Notes: generated by a model not told the origin, from the letters alone. Shown: positions 20,584-29,848, counted from the stretch's first letter. The stretch is 64,000 nucleotides of DNA from an uncultured beta proteobacterium (GCA_903944725.1 CAJASX010000054.1:1-64000), one strand, 5' to 3'. Numbers and translations are program-made.

Positions 20584-20700
20584 CTAGTCTTTGCGCCCCG
20601 AACCAGTCCAAAAAACAATGAACAGCAAGAGGCAGAGGGCTAATAAGGCCTCTAGCAGAAATAACAACGATGGGTATTCATCAAATAAATTAGCAAGCAT
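20584..20700 (-). CDS. Possible small single-pass membrane protein, antisense to the mltA start
   Basis: A 38-residue frame on the minus strand fills the gap between apaG and mltA. It starts with ATG at 20700 and reads MLANLFDEYPSLLFLLEA, then LLALCLLLFIVFWTGSGRKD, which is one strong membrane helix with a short basic cytoplasmic-like tail. Its start codon overlaps the mltA ATG (20699) head to head in CATG. The pattern resembles the small annotated inner-membrane proteins with an IVxWT..GR tail found near mltA or apaG in related bacteria; that is recollection, not a search. No convincing ribosome binding site is seen. It could also be a chance ORF. Confidence 0.4.
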   Translation of the reverse strand: MLANLFDEYPSLLFLLEALLALCLLLFIVFWTGSGRKD

Positions 20701-21841
20701 GGCATTTTTCAATTTCTTTAGTATCTTAGCCTGTCTAGGGATGTTACTGCTTGCGGCTTGTTCTTCGACCCCGCCTACTCGCCCAGCAATGGGCAATTTA
20801 AATGCGAGTAGTAGTGCAACGAGCAGTCAGGCAAGTGCGCCATTTAAATCGGCAATTACTGGCTTTAAGGCAGTCGATTGGCAGCAAATTGCTGGCTGGC
20901 AAACGGATGATTTAAGGCAGGCTTGGCCAGCATGGTTAAAAAGTTGTGAAGCTTTGCGTAAACGCAAAAGTGAACTGCAATGGGCGCAAGTTTGCAGTCG
21001 GGCAGAAACGCTTGCCCCGCAAGACACAGCGGCAATTAGACGCTATTTTGAAAACTATTTTCAAGCCTATGAAACTTATGCCTTAAATAATAATAGCAAT
21101 TCAGGTTTAGTTACAGGTTATTACGAGCCGATCATGGATGGTTCGCGCCAGCGTACCCCTGTGTTTACTGTACCTTTATATGCCTACCCAAAAGCGTGGC
21201 ATAGTGCGAAACCCAATCCCGCTCCTACGCGAGCTGAATTAATGAAGTCAAATAATTTAACTGGTAGCGAGCTAGTCTGGGTTCAAGACCCAGTGGCAGC
21301 TGCATTTATGCAAATTCAAGGTTCGGGCAAGATTCGTTTAAAGGAGGGTCAAGTATTGCGCTTAGGTTTTTCTGGCACAAACGATCAGCCCTTTAAATCA
21401 TTTGCCCAATGGTTATTAAATCAAGGACTCATTACTCGTGGAGAAGCAACGATGCAAGGTATTCAACAATGGGCGCGTAATAATCCCAGTCGCGTTGAGG
21501 AAATGCTGAATGCCAACCCACGTTTTGTGTTTTTTAAAATTTTACCGAGTAACGGGGCAGCCGACCTTGGTCCAATTGGCGCATTGGGAGTATCGTTGAC
21601 AACTGAGCGCAGCATTGCAGTTGACCCACGAGCCCTACCACTAGGCGCTCCAGTATTTTTAGCCACCACCGAGCCTGCAAGTTCGCAAACCTTACAGCGC
21701 TTAGTAATGGCGCAAGATACAGGCACAGCAATTGTGGGCGCAGTGCGCGCAGATTATTTCTGGGGTAGTGGAGATAGCGCTGGAGAAAGGGCGGGACGGA
21801 TGAAACAAGCCGGTCGAGCTTGGCTTTTGTTACCCCGTTAA
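20699..21841 (+). CDS. mltA: Membrane-bound lytic murein transglycosylase A
   Basis: From the ATG at 20699 the protein has 380 residues. A lipoprotein signal with lipobox LLAAC places the mature N-terminus in the outer membrane. The MltA domain shows LVTGYYEPIMDGSRQRT and IQGSGKIRL, and the C-terminal 3D domain shows VMAQDTGTAIVGAVRADYFWG with the catalytic-type aspartates. It cleaves glycan strands with 1,6-anhydro product formation. An in-frame TTG at 20591 would add 36 polar, low-complexity residues before the signal, so I reject it. The stop overlaps the M20 gene by 4 bp. Confidence 0.93.
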   Translation: MAFFNFFSILACLGMLLLAACSSTPPTRPAMGNLNASSSATSSQASAPFKSAITGFKAVDWQQIAGWQTDDLRQAWPAWLKSCEALRKRKSELQWAQVCSRAETLAPQDTAAIRRYFENYFQAYETYALNNNSNSGLVTGYYEPIMDGSRQRTPVFTVPLYAYPKAWHSAKPNPAPTRAELMKSNNLTGSELVWVQDPVAAAFMQIQGSGKIRLKEGQVLRLGFSGTNDQPFKSFAQWLLNQGLITRGEATMQGIQQWARNNPSRVEEMLNANPRFVFFKILPSNGAADLGPIGALGVSLTTERSIAVDPRALPLGAPVFLATTEPASSQTLQRLVMAQDTGTAIVGAVRADYFWGSGDSAGERAGRMKQAGRAWLLLPR

Positions 21842-23028
21842 ACCAAAAATCGTTGCGCCAGCTTAACCCAGTAACTAACGCCTACTGGAATTAATGAATC
21901 GTTAAAGTCGTAGGATGGATTATGTAAATGACATGGCCCCATGCCGTGGCCAACAGCGCGGTGATCGCCATCGCCATTGCCTAGGAAAACATAACAACCA
22001 GGCTTTTCTAAAACCATAAAAGCAAAATCTTCCGCACCCATGGTGGGATCAATTTGCGCATCTACATGCCCAGCACCAACTATATCGGTCATTACGCTTA
22101 CTGCAAAATCAACTTCTTGCTGATGATTAATTAGCGGCGGGTAGTTACGGATAAATTCAATTTCTGCACTGCATCCAAATGCGCTCACCACACCTTGAGT
22201 TATCTCACGCAATCGTGTTTCAATGAGATCAAGTACCTCGAGTGTAAAGGTGCGTACTGTGCCACCAATAAAAGCACTATCGGGAATCACATTACTTGTT
22301 TCGCCCGCATGAAATTGGGTGATGGATAAAACTGCAGCATCAACGGGCTTTTTATTGCGGGTGATTATGCTTTGTAAGGCCTGAATTACATTGACGCCAG
22401 CTAGCAAGGGATCAGCACTATTGTGTGGCAAGGCAGCATGCCCACCGCGACCCTTAACAGTAATTTGAAAGGCATTACTTGATGCCATCATTGGGCCAGC
22501 AGTTACGCCAAAATCGCCTACAGGAATACCTGGCCAATTATGCAAACCAAAGACTGCATCACAAGGAAATTGCTTGAAGAGTCCATCTTTAATCATTTCA
22601 CGGGCACCACCTCCACCTTCTTCGGCGGGCTGAAAAATAAAAATAACACTACCCTTAAAGTCGCGGTGATTAGACAAATATTGGGCTGCGCCTAAGAGCA
22701 TCGCAGTGTGACCATCATGCCCACAAGCATGCATCTTGCCAGGATGACGCGAGGCATGCGCAAAAGTATTATGTTCTTGCAATGGCAAAGCATCCATATC
22801 GGCACGCAGACCAATCATTTTGCCAAGCCCAAGTTCGCCATCTAAACGACCAACGACACCCGTTTTGCCCATGCCACGAACAATGGGAATACCCCAGCTT
22901 GAAAGTGCCTCAGCAACCAAGTCGGACGTCAGCTTTTCTTCGAAGCGTAGCTCTGGGTGGGCATGAAGATTGCGCCGAATAGCCTGTATCTCATCTGCGC
23001 AGCCAAGGATCTCTGGAAGTAGTTGCAT
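21838..23028 (-). CDS. M20 family amidohydrolase (hippurate hydrolase/N-acyl-amino acid amidohydrolase)
   Basis: 396 residues in the M20D subfamily. Metal ligands are visible in KMHACGHDGHTAMLLG (about residue 100), PAEEGGGGAREMI (about 138), FGLHNWPG (about 163) and the late ligand in GHGMGPCHLHNPSYDFND. The lid domain includes GRGGHAALPHNSADPL. Members cleave N-acyl or amino-acid conjugates such as hippurate; the substrate is not predictable. The gene stands alone, convergent with mltA, and 57 bp precede the next minus-strand gene end (bioD). Confidence 0.9.
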   Translation of the reverse strand: MQLLPEILGCADEIQAIRRNLHAHPELRFEEKLTSDLVAEALSSWGIPIVRGMGKTGVVGRLDGELGLGKMIGLRADMDALPLQEHNTFAHASRHPGKMHACGHDGHTAMLLGAAQYLSNHRDFKGSVIFIFQPAEEGGGGAREMIKDGLFKQFPCDAVFGLHNWPGIPVGDFGVTAGPMMASSNAFQITVKGRGGHAALPHNSADPLLAGVNVIQALQSIITRNKKPVDAAVLSITQFHAGETSNVIPDSAFIGGTVRTFTLEVLDLIETRLREITQGVVSAFGCSAEIEFIRNYPPLINHQQEVDFAVSVMTDIVGAGHVDAQIDPTMGAEDFAFMVLEKPGCYVFLGNGDGDHRAVGHGMGPCHLHNPSYDFNDSLIPVGVSYWVKLAQRFLV

Positions 23029-23085
23029 AGTTTCATCTTAGCCGAAAGCAAATGACAATGCTTTTCTTTAGCTATTTTGGCTTAT

Positions 23086-23793
23086 TTAGGGCAAATTGAG
23101 CGACTTCGCTGCAAATTCCAAAGCTGTCAAACTATAAGGAGCTGAGCTAATTTTTTGTAATGGAGAGGGCAAATAATCAATTATCCCTAGCAAGGGCGCA
23201 GCAATACGTTCTTTTAGGCTAACAACGTTCTCCTGCAGTAAGGGCAATTGCGGATCTAAAGTATTAGCTACCCAGCCCGCTAACTTAAGACCCCGTTGTT
23301 CAATTGCGGCTGCCGTGAGTAAAGCATGGTTAAGACACCCAAGGCGCAGGCCAACTACGAGAATGACTGGTAGCTTGAGCGCCACCGCAAAATCGGCCAA
23401 ATCAAATTCATCACTAAATGGCACTAGAAAACCACCGGCACCCTCAACCACCACTGCGTCGACTTGCTGGCTTAAATATTGATAGGCAGCTAGCATCGCG
23501 GCGAGATTAAGTTCGATGCCAAGTTGTTTGGCTACTAAATGGGGTGCCGCTGCTTGGTCAAGTTGGTAGGGGCATACTGTTGTTGCTGGCAGAGAAAGCG
23601 TCGAAGCCAATATGAGTGTTTCTACATCTTCATTAACTAGCTGATTATTTTTATTGCAATACATCCCTGCGGCTACTGGTTTGAAGCCTGCGACCCGTTG
23701 GTATTGTTGACGTAAGCGCAAAATCATCGCACCCGCCACTAAAGTTTTACCGATCTCGGTATCAGTACCAGTAATAAAGTAATGGCTAGCCAT
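23086..23793 (-). CDS. bioD: Dethiobiotin synthetase
   Basis: 235 residues. The P-loop GTDTEIGKTLVAGAM (residues 8-22) and the VVEGAGGFLVPFSDEFDLADFA segment (about 115) bind ATP and the DAPA substrate. It closes the ureido ring to give dethiobiotin. It is the last gene of bioA-bioF-bioD, and its start overlaps bioF by 8 bp. Confidence 0.95.
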   Translation of the reverse strand: MASHYFITGTDTEIGKTLVAGAMILRLRQQYQRVAGFKPVAAGMYCNKNNQLVNEDVETLILASTLSLPATTVCPYQLDQAAAPHLVAKQLGIELNLAAMLAAYQYLSQQVDAVVVEGAGGFLVPFSDEFDLADFAVALKLPVILVVGLRLGCLNHALLTAAAIEQRGLKLAGWVANTLDPQLPLLQENVVSLKERIAAPLLGIIDYLPSPLQKISSAPYSLTALEFAAKSLNLP

Positions 23794-25027
23794 GCAAATC
23801 TGCTTTACTTGCTAGCACTTTTAACTCAATCTGTTGCAAAGTACTAATGAGTGCGCGCAATTCGGCGACAGTATGACTAGCTGAAAAAGTGACTCGTAAA
23901 CGCGCGCTACCATTTGGAACGGTAGGTGGCCGAATGGCAGGTATCCAGTAACCTGCCTCACTCAGCCATTGAGAAACCGCTAAGGCCACCCTATTTTCAC
24001 CCAGTACGATAGGCTGAATAGCAGTATTGGAAGACATTTTTTGCCAACTAGAAAACACCATTTCAGCTTGCCAAATAGCAATTAAATTGCAAAGCTGTTG
24101 GCGTCGCCGCCTACCTTCAGCTGAAGTAATAAGTTGTAGACTACTTAATAATGCATGAGCAATTGCGGGGGGTGTGGCTGTACTATAAATATAGGGGCGA
24201 GCTTTTTGTAAAATATATTCGATTAAAGTGCTTTGGCCACAAATGAATGCGCCACTAATACCAGCGGCCTTACCGAGAGTGCCAATATAAATAAGGCGCT
24301 GTGAATGTAGATCAAGCGCTTCTAAAATACCGCAGCCTTCGTCACCAAGTACGCCAAAACCATGTGCATCATCGACGATCAGCAGCGCATCGTATCGTTC
24401 AGCTAAAGCAAGTAATTCAGTTAGTGGCGCTAAGTCGCCATCCATACTAAAAACACCATCAGTCACAATTATTTTGAGCGTAGCTGCATCAAGTTTTAGT
24501 TTATGCTCTAAATCGAGTAGATCATGATGATCAAAGATGGCGGTGCTAGCCTTAGTTTGTGCGGCTGCTAAGCGCACACCATCAATTAGTGAAGCATGAT
24601 TGAGTTTGCCTGAGTAGATTGTCGTTGAGCCGCTGGCAGAATCATTTTCTAAACTTGCTAAAGCCGTAATGGCACTAAGGTTAGCCAAGTAGCCAGTACA
24701 AAAAAATAGGGCCTTGGCATGGGGAATATACGGTGCCTGTAGGGTTGCTAAAGCACGCTCTAAGTTTTCATGGGCGATGCTGTGACCACTAATAAGATGC
24801 GAGGCCCCGCTACCTACACCGTAGCGCTTTGCGCCATCAGCTAATGCAGCAATTAATTCGGGGTGGTTAGCTAGACCTAAATAATCATTACTACAAAAAG
24901 CTTTTAGGCGTTGACCATTCACTAAAGGGGAGGTGTCGCAGGGCGACTCAGTTATGCGTAGCTTGCGTCTTAAGAGGTCTTGATCAAGTTCGGTAAGGCG
25001 GGCTTGGGCTTTATTTAAGGCGTACAT
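23786..25027 (-). CDS. bioF: 8-amino-7-oxononanoate synthase
   Basis: A PLP-dependent alpha-oxoamine synthase that condenses pimeloyl-ACP (or -CoA) with alanine. The PLP lysine is in YIGTLGKAAGISGAF (about residue 246 of this start), with FCSNDYLGLANHPELI near the N-terminus and IVDDAHGFGVLG for cofactor contacts. Two starts are possible: ATG 25048 inside the end of bioA, or ATG 25027, one base after the bioA TGA; I chose the latter (413 residues). It is coupled to bioA and bioD. Confidence 0.94.
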   Translation of the reverse strand: MYALNKAQARLTELDQDLLRRKLRITESPCDTSPLVNGQRLKAFCSNDYLGLANHPELIAALADGAKRYGVGSGASHLISGHSIAHENLERALATLQAPYIPHAKALFFCTGYLANLSAITALASLENDSASGSTTIYSGKLNHASLIDGVRLAAAQTKASTAIFDHHDLLDLEHKLKLDAATLKIIVTDGVFSMDGDLAPLTELLALAERYDALLIVDDAHGFGVLGDEGCGILEALDLHSQRLIYIGTLGKAAGISGAFICGQSTLIEYILQKARPYIYSTATPPAIAHALLSSLQLITSAEGRRRRQQLCNLIAIWQAEMVFSSWQKMSSNTAIQPIVLGENRVALAVSQWLSEAGYWIPAIRPPTVPNGSARLRVTFSASHTVAELRALISTLQQIELKVLASKADLHG

Positions 25028-25028
25028 A

Positions 25029-26393
25029 TCAGCTCGATTTTCGACCATCTAAAGTTTTTTCGTAGGCACTACAAATTTTCTCAGACATCATTTGAGTTTC
25101 TGCCGCACTAAGAATATAGGGTGGCATTACATACACCGTATTGCCGATTGGGCGTACCAGTACGCCCGCTTGTAAACCTTGCTGAAATAGTTGGGGACCA
25201 AAGGAGGCAGTTAGCGATGCTGCATGAAGTGCAGTATTTTTGACGTCAAAAGCTAAAATCATGCCTTGTTGGCGAAAGTGCTCAATACGCTCATCCGCCT
25301 TCGCCCAAGCAAAAGCACGATTTAATTCGAGTGCCCGATCAATATTTTTTTCAAGCACCTGCTCACTAGAAAAAATTTCCAAACTAGCTAATGCGGCTGC
25401 ACAAGCAAGCGGATTGCCAGTATACGAGTGGGAATGTAAAAAACCTTGACGTACATCATCACGATAAAAAGCTTGGTAAATTTGTTCGTGCGTTAAAGAC
25501 AGGGAAAGCGGTAAGTACCCCCCGCTAATACCTTTAGATAGAGTTAAAAAATCAGGCCAAATACCTGCTTGTTCACAAGCAAAAAAATGGCCAGTACGGC
25601 CACAGCCTACCGCAATTTCATCGGCAATTAAATGAATGGAATAACGATCACAGAGCTCACGCACCAGTTGTAAATAAGTGGCATCATGCATGGCCATTTG
25701 GCCGGCACATTGCACTAGAGGTTCAATAATGAAGGCGGCTATATTTGCATGTTCGCGAGCAAATAATTGCGCTACGTCACTAGCTGCGCGTTGGGTTAAT
25801 TCTGCAGGCGTTTCACCGGGTAGTGCTTGACGCAAATCGGGTGACATGACGGTATGTACGGTTTGGAGTAAGTCACCATAGGCTTGTCTAAAAATGGCAA
25901 CATCGGTAACAGCCAGCGCACCTAAAGTTTCACCATGATAACTATTTGCCAAGCAGACAAATTGACGTTTTTTGGGTTGTCCAGTGATGCGCCAAAAATG
26001 ATGACTCATTTTGAGGGCAATTTCCACGGCTGAGGCGCCATCTGAGGCATAAAAAGCATGGCCTAAATGCCCCCCAGTTAAAGCACTCAGTTTTTCAGAT
26101 AGCTCTACTACTGGTGGGTGGGTAAAACCCGCCAACATCACATGTTCAATTTTTTCTAATTGAGCATGAATCGCTTGATTAATGTGAACATTCGCATGAC
26201 CAAAAAGATTCGTCCACCAAGAGCTAATCGCATCTAAAATAGCATTATTATTTGCATCAAAAAGCCATGGCCCTTTGCCATGGGTTATGGCAACTAAAGG
26301 AAATAATTCATGCTGCTTCATTTGCGTGCAAGGGTGCCAAACAGCGGCAAGACTTCGCTTGACCCATGCCTCAGCGGTATTGGTGTTTCTCAT
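25029..26393 (-). CDS. bioA: Adenosylmethionine-8-amino-7-oxononanoate aminotransferase
   Basis: 454 residues, a class III PLP aminotransferase. HPCTQMKQH and WWTNLFGHANVHIN are BioA-type substrate elements; the PLP lysine is in LTLSKGISGGYLPLS (about residue 286) and the cofactor aspartate is in LIADEIAVGCGRTG. It makes DAPA using S-adenosylmethionine as amino donor. It heads bioAFD and is divergent from bioB across 125 bp (26394-26518), in which I could not identify a biotin operator. Confidence 0.95.
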   Translation of the reverse strand: MRNTNTAEAWVKRSLAAVWHPCTQMKQHELFPLVAITHGKGPWLFDANNNAILDAISSWWTNLFGHANVHINQAIHAQLEKIEHVMLAGFTHPPVVELSEKLSALTGGHLGHAFYASDGASAVEIALKMSHHFWRITGQPKKRQFVCLANSYHGETLGALAVTDVAIFRQAYGDLLQTVHTVMSPDLRQALPGETPAELTQRAASDVAQLFAREHANIAAFIIEPLVQCAGQMAMHDATYLQLVRELCDRYSIHLIADEIAVGCGRTGHFFACEQAGIWPDFLTLSKGISGGYLPLSLSLTHEQIYQAFYRDDVRQGFLHSHSYTGNPLACAAALASLEIFSSEQVLEKNIDRALELNRAFAWAKADERIEHFRQQGMILAFDVKNTALHAASLTASFGPQLFQQGLQAGVLVRPIGNTVYVMPPYILSAAETQMMSEKICSAYEKTLDGRKSS

Positions 26394-26518
26394 ATAGCTT
26401 ATTTAAACACTAGTTTTTCTTTTCTGACAGATTGCTTTGCAGATCTGGTATGTTAATGCTCTGGGTAGCTTATTGCCCTAAGGAACTTTTTGGCTATATT
26501 TATAGGAAGTAGATCACC

Positions 26519-27571
26519 ATGACCCAAGCTCAAGCAAATACAAAACCACTAACCCAGTTTCAGTCAAAATCTCTGGCCAATAATTTCTCAGCGAGCAACA
26601 CAATTGGCAAGCAAGGGGCTTGGAGCCATTCGGCGGTGGCGACACTTTTTAATTTGCCCTTGAATCAGCTCATCTGGCAGGCACAAAAAACGCATCGTGC
26701 TTATTTTCCCGATGGCGATATCGAACTGGCAACCTTGGTTTCAATTAAAACGGGCGGCTGTCCAGAAGATTGCGGCTATTGTCCACAAGCTGCGCGTTAT
26801 CAAACTGGCGTTGAGGCCACTAAGTTAATGACCCTTGAGGCAGTGCTTGCGGCAGCGCAAGCTGCAAAGGCCGCTGGCTCAAATCGATTTTGTATGGGGG
26901 CTGCTTGGCGAGAGCCTAAAGATCGTGATATCGAAAAAGTAGTAGCCATGATTCGTGGTGTTAAGGCGCTTGGCCTAGAGACTTGCGCTACGCTTGGCAT
27001 GTTAGAGCCTGAGCAGGCTAAAGCCCTCAGCGAGGCAGGGCTTGATTTCTACAACCATAATCTCGATACCAGCGAAGATTTTTATTCTGAGGTAATTCAA
27101 ACTCGAGTTTATCAAGATCGCTTAGATACCATCGACCATGTGCGAGCAGCAGGAATGTCGGTGTGCTGTGGTGGTATTGTTGGGATGGGCGAGTCGCGTG
27201 AACAACGGGTGGCTTTTTTGACCCGTTTAGCCAATTTAAGCCCCTATCCAGAATCGGTGCCAATTAACCACCTTGTGCCAGTAGCGGGCACGCCATTAGA
27301 GGCCCAAGTAGCTTTAGACCCACTCGAATTTGTGCGCACGATTGCCGTGGCTCGCATTACCATGCCAAGCGCAAGAGTCCGTCTATCGGCTGGCCGTCAA
27401 GAGCTTGGCAGGGCAGTGCAAGCAATGTGTTTTATGGCAGGAGCAAACTCCATTTTCTATGGTGAGCAACTACTCACTACTAGTAATCCCGAGGCAGAAT
27501 ATGACCGTGCTTTATTGGCCGACTTAGGCTTGCAAGTCAAAGAAAGCTATAAAGCTGAGGTGGTCATTTAA
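26519..27571 (+). CDS. bioB: Biotin synthase
   Basis: 350 residues. The radical-SAM cluster motif is in [14 protein letters not shown] (CxxxCxxC, about residue 79), followed by [28 protein letters not shown] and [17 protein letters not shown], all typical of BioB. It inserts sulfur into dethiobiotin. The N-terminal 35 residues are polar and longer than in E. coli. AGGAAG lies upstream of the ATG. The coq7 ATG follows the stop immediately (TAA-ATG), so the two are one transcript. Confidence 0.97.
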   Translation: MTQAQANTKPLTQFQSKSLANNFSASNTIGKQGAWSHSAVATLFNLPLNQLIWQAQKTHRAYFPDGDIELATLVSIKTGGCPEDCGYCPQAARYQTGVEATKLMTLEAVLAAAQAAKAAGSNRFCMGAAWREPKDRDIEKVVAMIRGVKALGLETCATLGMLEPEQAKALSEAGLDFYNHNLDTSEDFYSEVIQTRVYQDRLDTIDHVRAAGMSVCCGGIVGMGESREQRVAFLTRLANLSPYPESVPINHLVPVAGTPLEAQVALDPLEFVRTIAVARITMPSARVRLSAGRQELGRAVQAMCFMAGANSIFYGEQLLTTSNPEAEYDRALLADLGLQVKESYKAEVVI

Positions 27572-28213
27572 ATGATCACCTGGTTTGACCGCTGCATTAT
27601 TGGCTTTGATTTGGCTTTACGCTCAGTAGCCGGAGGCTCTGTAGCTCAGCGGCCAAACCCTGGAAATCTATGCTCTGCAGCAGCAGCTTTACCGCAACTA
27701 GATCCACAAGAGCGCAATCATGCAGCGGGCTTAATGCGCATTAATCATGTTGGTGAAGTCTGCGCTCAAGCACTGTATCAAGCACAAAAATTACTTGCCC
27801 GCGACCCCCAAATTGGCGCGATGTTAGCCCAAGCCGGTCAAGAGGAGTTAGATCATATGGCTTGGTGCGAAGAGCGACTTCGTGAGTTAGGTTCGCACAC
27901 CAGTTACTTAAACCCATTTTGGTATAGCGGGGCCTTTGCCATTGGTTTAGCTGCTGGTTTAGCAGGTGATCGTTGGAGCCTCGGTTTTGTTGCAGAAACT
28001 GAAAAGCAAGTTGAGCGTCATTTAGACCATCATTTAGATGCCTTGCCTATAAACGACGACCGTTCACGAGCCATCGTTGACCAAATGCGTCTTGATGAAA
28101 TCGAACATGGTCAAGCTGCTTGGCAAGCGGGCGCCCAAGCCTTGCCAGAGCCGATTAAGAAAACCATGAGCCTTGTTTCAAAAATAATGACTGCAACGGC
28201 TTACCGAATTTAA
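27572..28213 (+). CDS. coq7: 3-demethoxyubiquinol 3-hydroxylase (diiron Coq7)
   Basis: 213 residues. The diiron ligands are in [43 protein letters not shown] and [13 protein letters not shown], the two ExxH pairs of the Coq7 four-helix bundle. It catalyses the C6 hydroxylation of demethoxyubiquinol, replacing the flavin enzyme UbiF in many betaproteobacteria. It begins directly after the bioB stop. The stop is followed by 264 bp of AT-rich, non-coding DNA before mraZ. Confidence 0.95.
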   Translation: MITWFDRCIIGFDLALRSVAGGSVAQRPNPGNLCSAAAALPQLDPQERNHAAGLMRINHVGEVCAQALYQAQKLLARDPQIGAMLAQAGQEELDHMAWCEERLRELGSHTSYLNPFWYSGAFAIGLAAGLAGDRWSLGFVAETEKQVERHLDHHLDALPINDDRSRAIVDQMRLDEIEHGQAAWQAGAQALPEPIKKTMSLVSKIMTATAYRI

Positions 28214-28228
28214 AACTAATTTAGATTA

Positions 28229-28287
28229 ATACTGTATTTAAAAACAGTATATTAAGCTATTTTTAAGTATTATTAGCTTAAATAGCT
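28229..28287. repeat. Two AT-rich inverted repeats downstream of coq7
   Basis: ATACTGT (28229-28235) pairs with ACAGTAT (28244-28250) over an 8-base loop. AGCTATTT (28255-28262) pairs with AAATAGCT (28280-28287). Both stems are AT-rich and weak, so neither is a classical strong terminator, but they lie where the bioB-coq7 transcript should end. The stretch from 28288 to 28360 holds no other structure I can see. Confidence 0.45.
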
Positions 28288-28360
28288 AAGACATAATATG
28301 AAGTATATTTTCCAAGCCCTTGTTTATTTTAAGTATTTTATTCACTTTAATTTCTTAAAA

Positions 28361-28400
28361 GAATTCGCTAAGTGATTGTAATCACTAGAGAATTTGCTAA
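28361..28400. promoter_or_regulatory. Palindrome inside flanking direct repeats upstream of the dcw promoter
   Basis: AGTGATTGTAATCACT (28371-28386) is a perfect 7-2-7 palindrome. It is bracketed by GAATTCGCTAA (28361-28371) and GAATTTGCTAA (28390-28400), an 11-bp direct repeat with one mismatch. The element ends 18 bp before a TTGACC -35 box. It has the form of a dimeric transcription-factor operator; the factor is unknown and the function is inferred. Confidence 0.5.
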
Positions 28401-28418
28401 AAAAACCCTTTAAAACAC

Positions 28419-28447
28419 TTGACCCTAAGATACCTATCCTCTAAAGT
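28419..28447 (+). promoter_or_regulatory. Putative sigma-70 promoter of the dcw cluster
   Basis: TTGACC at 28419-28424 is separated by 17 bp from TAAAGT at 28442-28447, a good -35 and a 4-of-6 -10. The -10 overlaps the first GTGGG of the MraZ box, as expected for autorepression. Transcription would start close to the mraZ GTG codon at 28478, leaving a leader of about 25 nt. Confidence 0.5.
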
Positions 28448-28470
28448 GGGAGGAAGTGTGAAAAAGTGGG
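28446..28470 (+). promoter_or_regulatory. MraZ-binding box (three 10-bp spaced repeats)
   Basis: GTGGG (28446-28450), GTGTG (28456-28460) and GTGGG (28466-28470) are spaced exactly 10 bp apart. Triple direct repeats of TGGG(A/N) with 5-bp spacers just upstream of mraZ are the known MraZ operator. MraZ is encoded immediately downstream, so autoregulation of the dcw cluster is expected. The last repeat, extended to GTGGGG, also acts as the likely ribosome binding site. Confidence 0.75.
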
Positions 28471-28477
28471 GTAATTT

Positions 28478-28906
28478 GTGTTTCAAGGCGCTTCAGCTCT
28501 TAATTTGGATGCAAAAGGTCGCATGTCGGTGCCGGCAAAGCACCGCGACGCACTTTTATTGCAGGGTGACAGTCGCGTTACTCTAACCAAACACCCCGAT
28601 GGTTGTTTATTAGTTTTTCCACGACATGAGTGGGAGGCCTTTCGGTCGCGAGTAGCTCAATTGCCAATGGATGCCCATTGGTGGCGGCGGATTTTTTTGG
28701 GTAATGCAGCAGAAATTGAGCTCGATAGCTCGGGACGAATATTAATTAGTCCAGAACTACGTACTGCAGCAGGCGTCGAGCGTGAAATTATTTTGCTGGG
28801 CATGGGCAGTCATTTAGAGTTATGGGATGCCCTAACTTACTCCAGCAAAGAGCAAGCAGCAATTGCGCAAGGCATGCCAGAAGCCCTTAAGCAATTTACT
28901 TTTTAA
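28478..28906 (+). CDS. mraZ: Transcriptional regulator MraZ
   Basis: 142 residues with two AbrB/SpoVT-like MraZ repeats: [19 protein letters not shown] (about residue 7) and [20 protein letters not shown] (about residue 80), each with the D-x-x-G-R core that makes the DNA-binding ring. It represses its own promoter and tunes the division cluster; the box lies just upstream. The start is GTG at 28478. rsmH follows after 12 bp. Confidence 0.96.
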   Translation: MFQGASALNLDAKGRMSVPAKHRDALLLQGDSRVTLTKHPDGCLLVFPRHEWEAFRSRVAQLPMDAHWWRRIFLGNAAEIELDSSGRILISPELRTAAGVEREIILLGMGSHLELWDALTYSSKEQAAIAQGMPEALKQFTF

Positions 28907-28918
28907 TGACAGGGCAAC

Positions 28919-29848
28919 ATGAACTATTCTCATCGCCCAGTTTTGCTGGCCGAGGCGGTGGCAGCGTTAAGCAGCACCAATTTCAGCAACAATGCAGTGC
29001 TAATCGACGGCACGTTTGGGCGGGGTGGCCATTCAAAAGCTTTACTCAACTTGCTCAACTCCCAAGCTCGCCTTATTGCCTTCGACAAAGATTTGAGTGC
29101 ACTTACCAATGCAAAACAAATAAGCGATCCTCGCTTCACCATCATTCACAGCAGTTTTGCGAAGATGGCGCAGTATGCCAAGCCAAACTCAGTCGATGGG
29201 GTACTACTCGATTTAGGTATCAGCTCGCCACAAGTCGAAGAGGCGAATCGTGGCTTTTCATTCCGACGCGATGGACCCCTCGATATGCGCATGGACACCT
29301 CGCAGGGCATCACTGCGTTGCAATGGTTAGAGCAAGCTAGTTGTGAGGAAATAACCGAAGTGATCAAGACGTATGGAGAAGAGCGCTATGCCCCAGCAAT
29401 CGCCCGTGCGATTGTGGCGCTGCGTACCGCCGAACAGTTACCCAAAACAACCTTAGGTTTAGCGCAATTAATAGCAAAGGTAGTCCATTCACGCGAGCCA
29501 GGGCAAGATCCGGCCACCCGTACCTTTCAGGCTTTACGCATTTTTATTAATCATGAATTAGATGATCTACGCCACGGATTAGAGGCCGCACTGACACTCT
29601 TAAAACCTGGAGGTCGTTTAGTTGTCATTAGCTTTCATTCTTTGGAAGATCGTATTGTTAAGCAATTTATGCAGACTCATGCCAAGGTAGTAATGCCACG
29701 TAAATTACCAATTCGCGCTAAAGATTTACCCCCTGCAGAGCTCAAACTTATTTCGCGAATTCGTCCCACCACGAATGAAGTTGCACTAAATCCACGCGCC
29801 CGTTCAGCCATTATGCGAGTGGCAGAAAAACAGGCTCCTCAAATATGA
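28919..29848 (+). CDS. rsmH: 16S rRNA (cytosine(1402)-N4)-methyltransferase
   Basis: 309 residues. [10 protein letters not shown] at the start, the SAM-binding [15 protein letters not shown] (about 29), [34 protein letters not shown] (about 95) and the C-terminal [16 protein letters not shown] are all diagnostic. It N4-methylates C1402 in the ribosomal P site. An AGGG lies before the ATG. The ATG of ftsL overlaps its TGA by 4 bp. Confidence 0.97.
   Translation: MNYSHRPVLLAEAVAALSSTNFSNNAVLIDGTFGRGGHSKALLNLLNSQARLIAFDKDLSALTNAKQISDPRFTIIHSSFAKMAQYAKPNSVDGVLLDLGISSPQVEEANRGFSFRRDGPLDMRMDTSQGITALQWLEQASCEEITEVIKTYGEERYAPAIARAIVALRTAEQLPKTTLGLAQLIAKVVHSREPGQDPATRTFQALRIFINHELDDLRHGLEAALTLLKPGGRLVVISFHSLEDRIVKQFMQTHAKVVMPRKLPIRAKDLPPAELKLISRIRPTTNEVALNPRARSAIMRVAEKQAPQI

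Noticed and set aside
26394..26518. A BirA-type biotin operator between bioA and bioB
   Set aside because: I looked for paired TTGTAAAC-like arms and found none; only weak, poorly spaced promoter-like hexamers are present.
28906..29340. A 144-residue ORF overlapping rsmH in another frame, starting at the mraZ stop
   Set aside because: It overlaps the well-supported rsmH coding region, has a Gln/Ser/His-rich composition without domains, and is best explained as a shadow.
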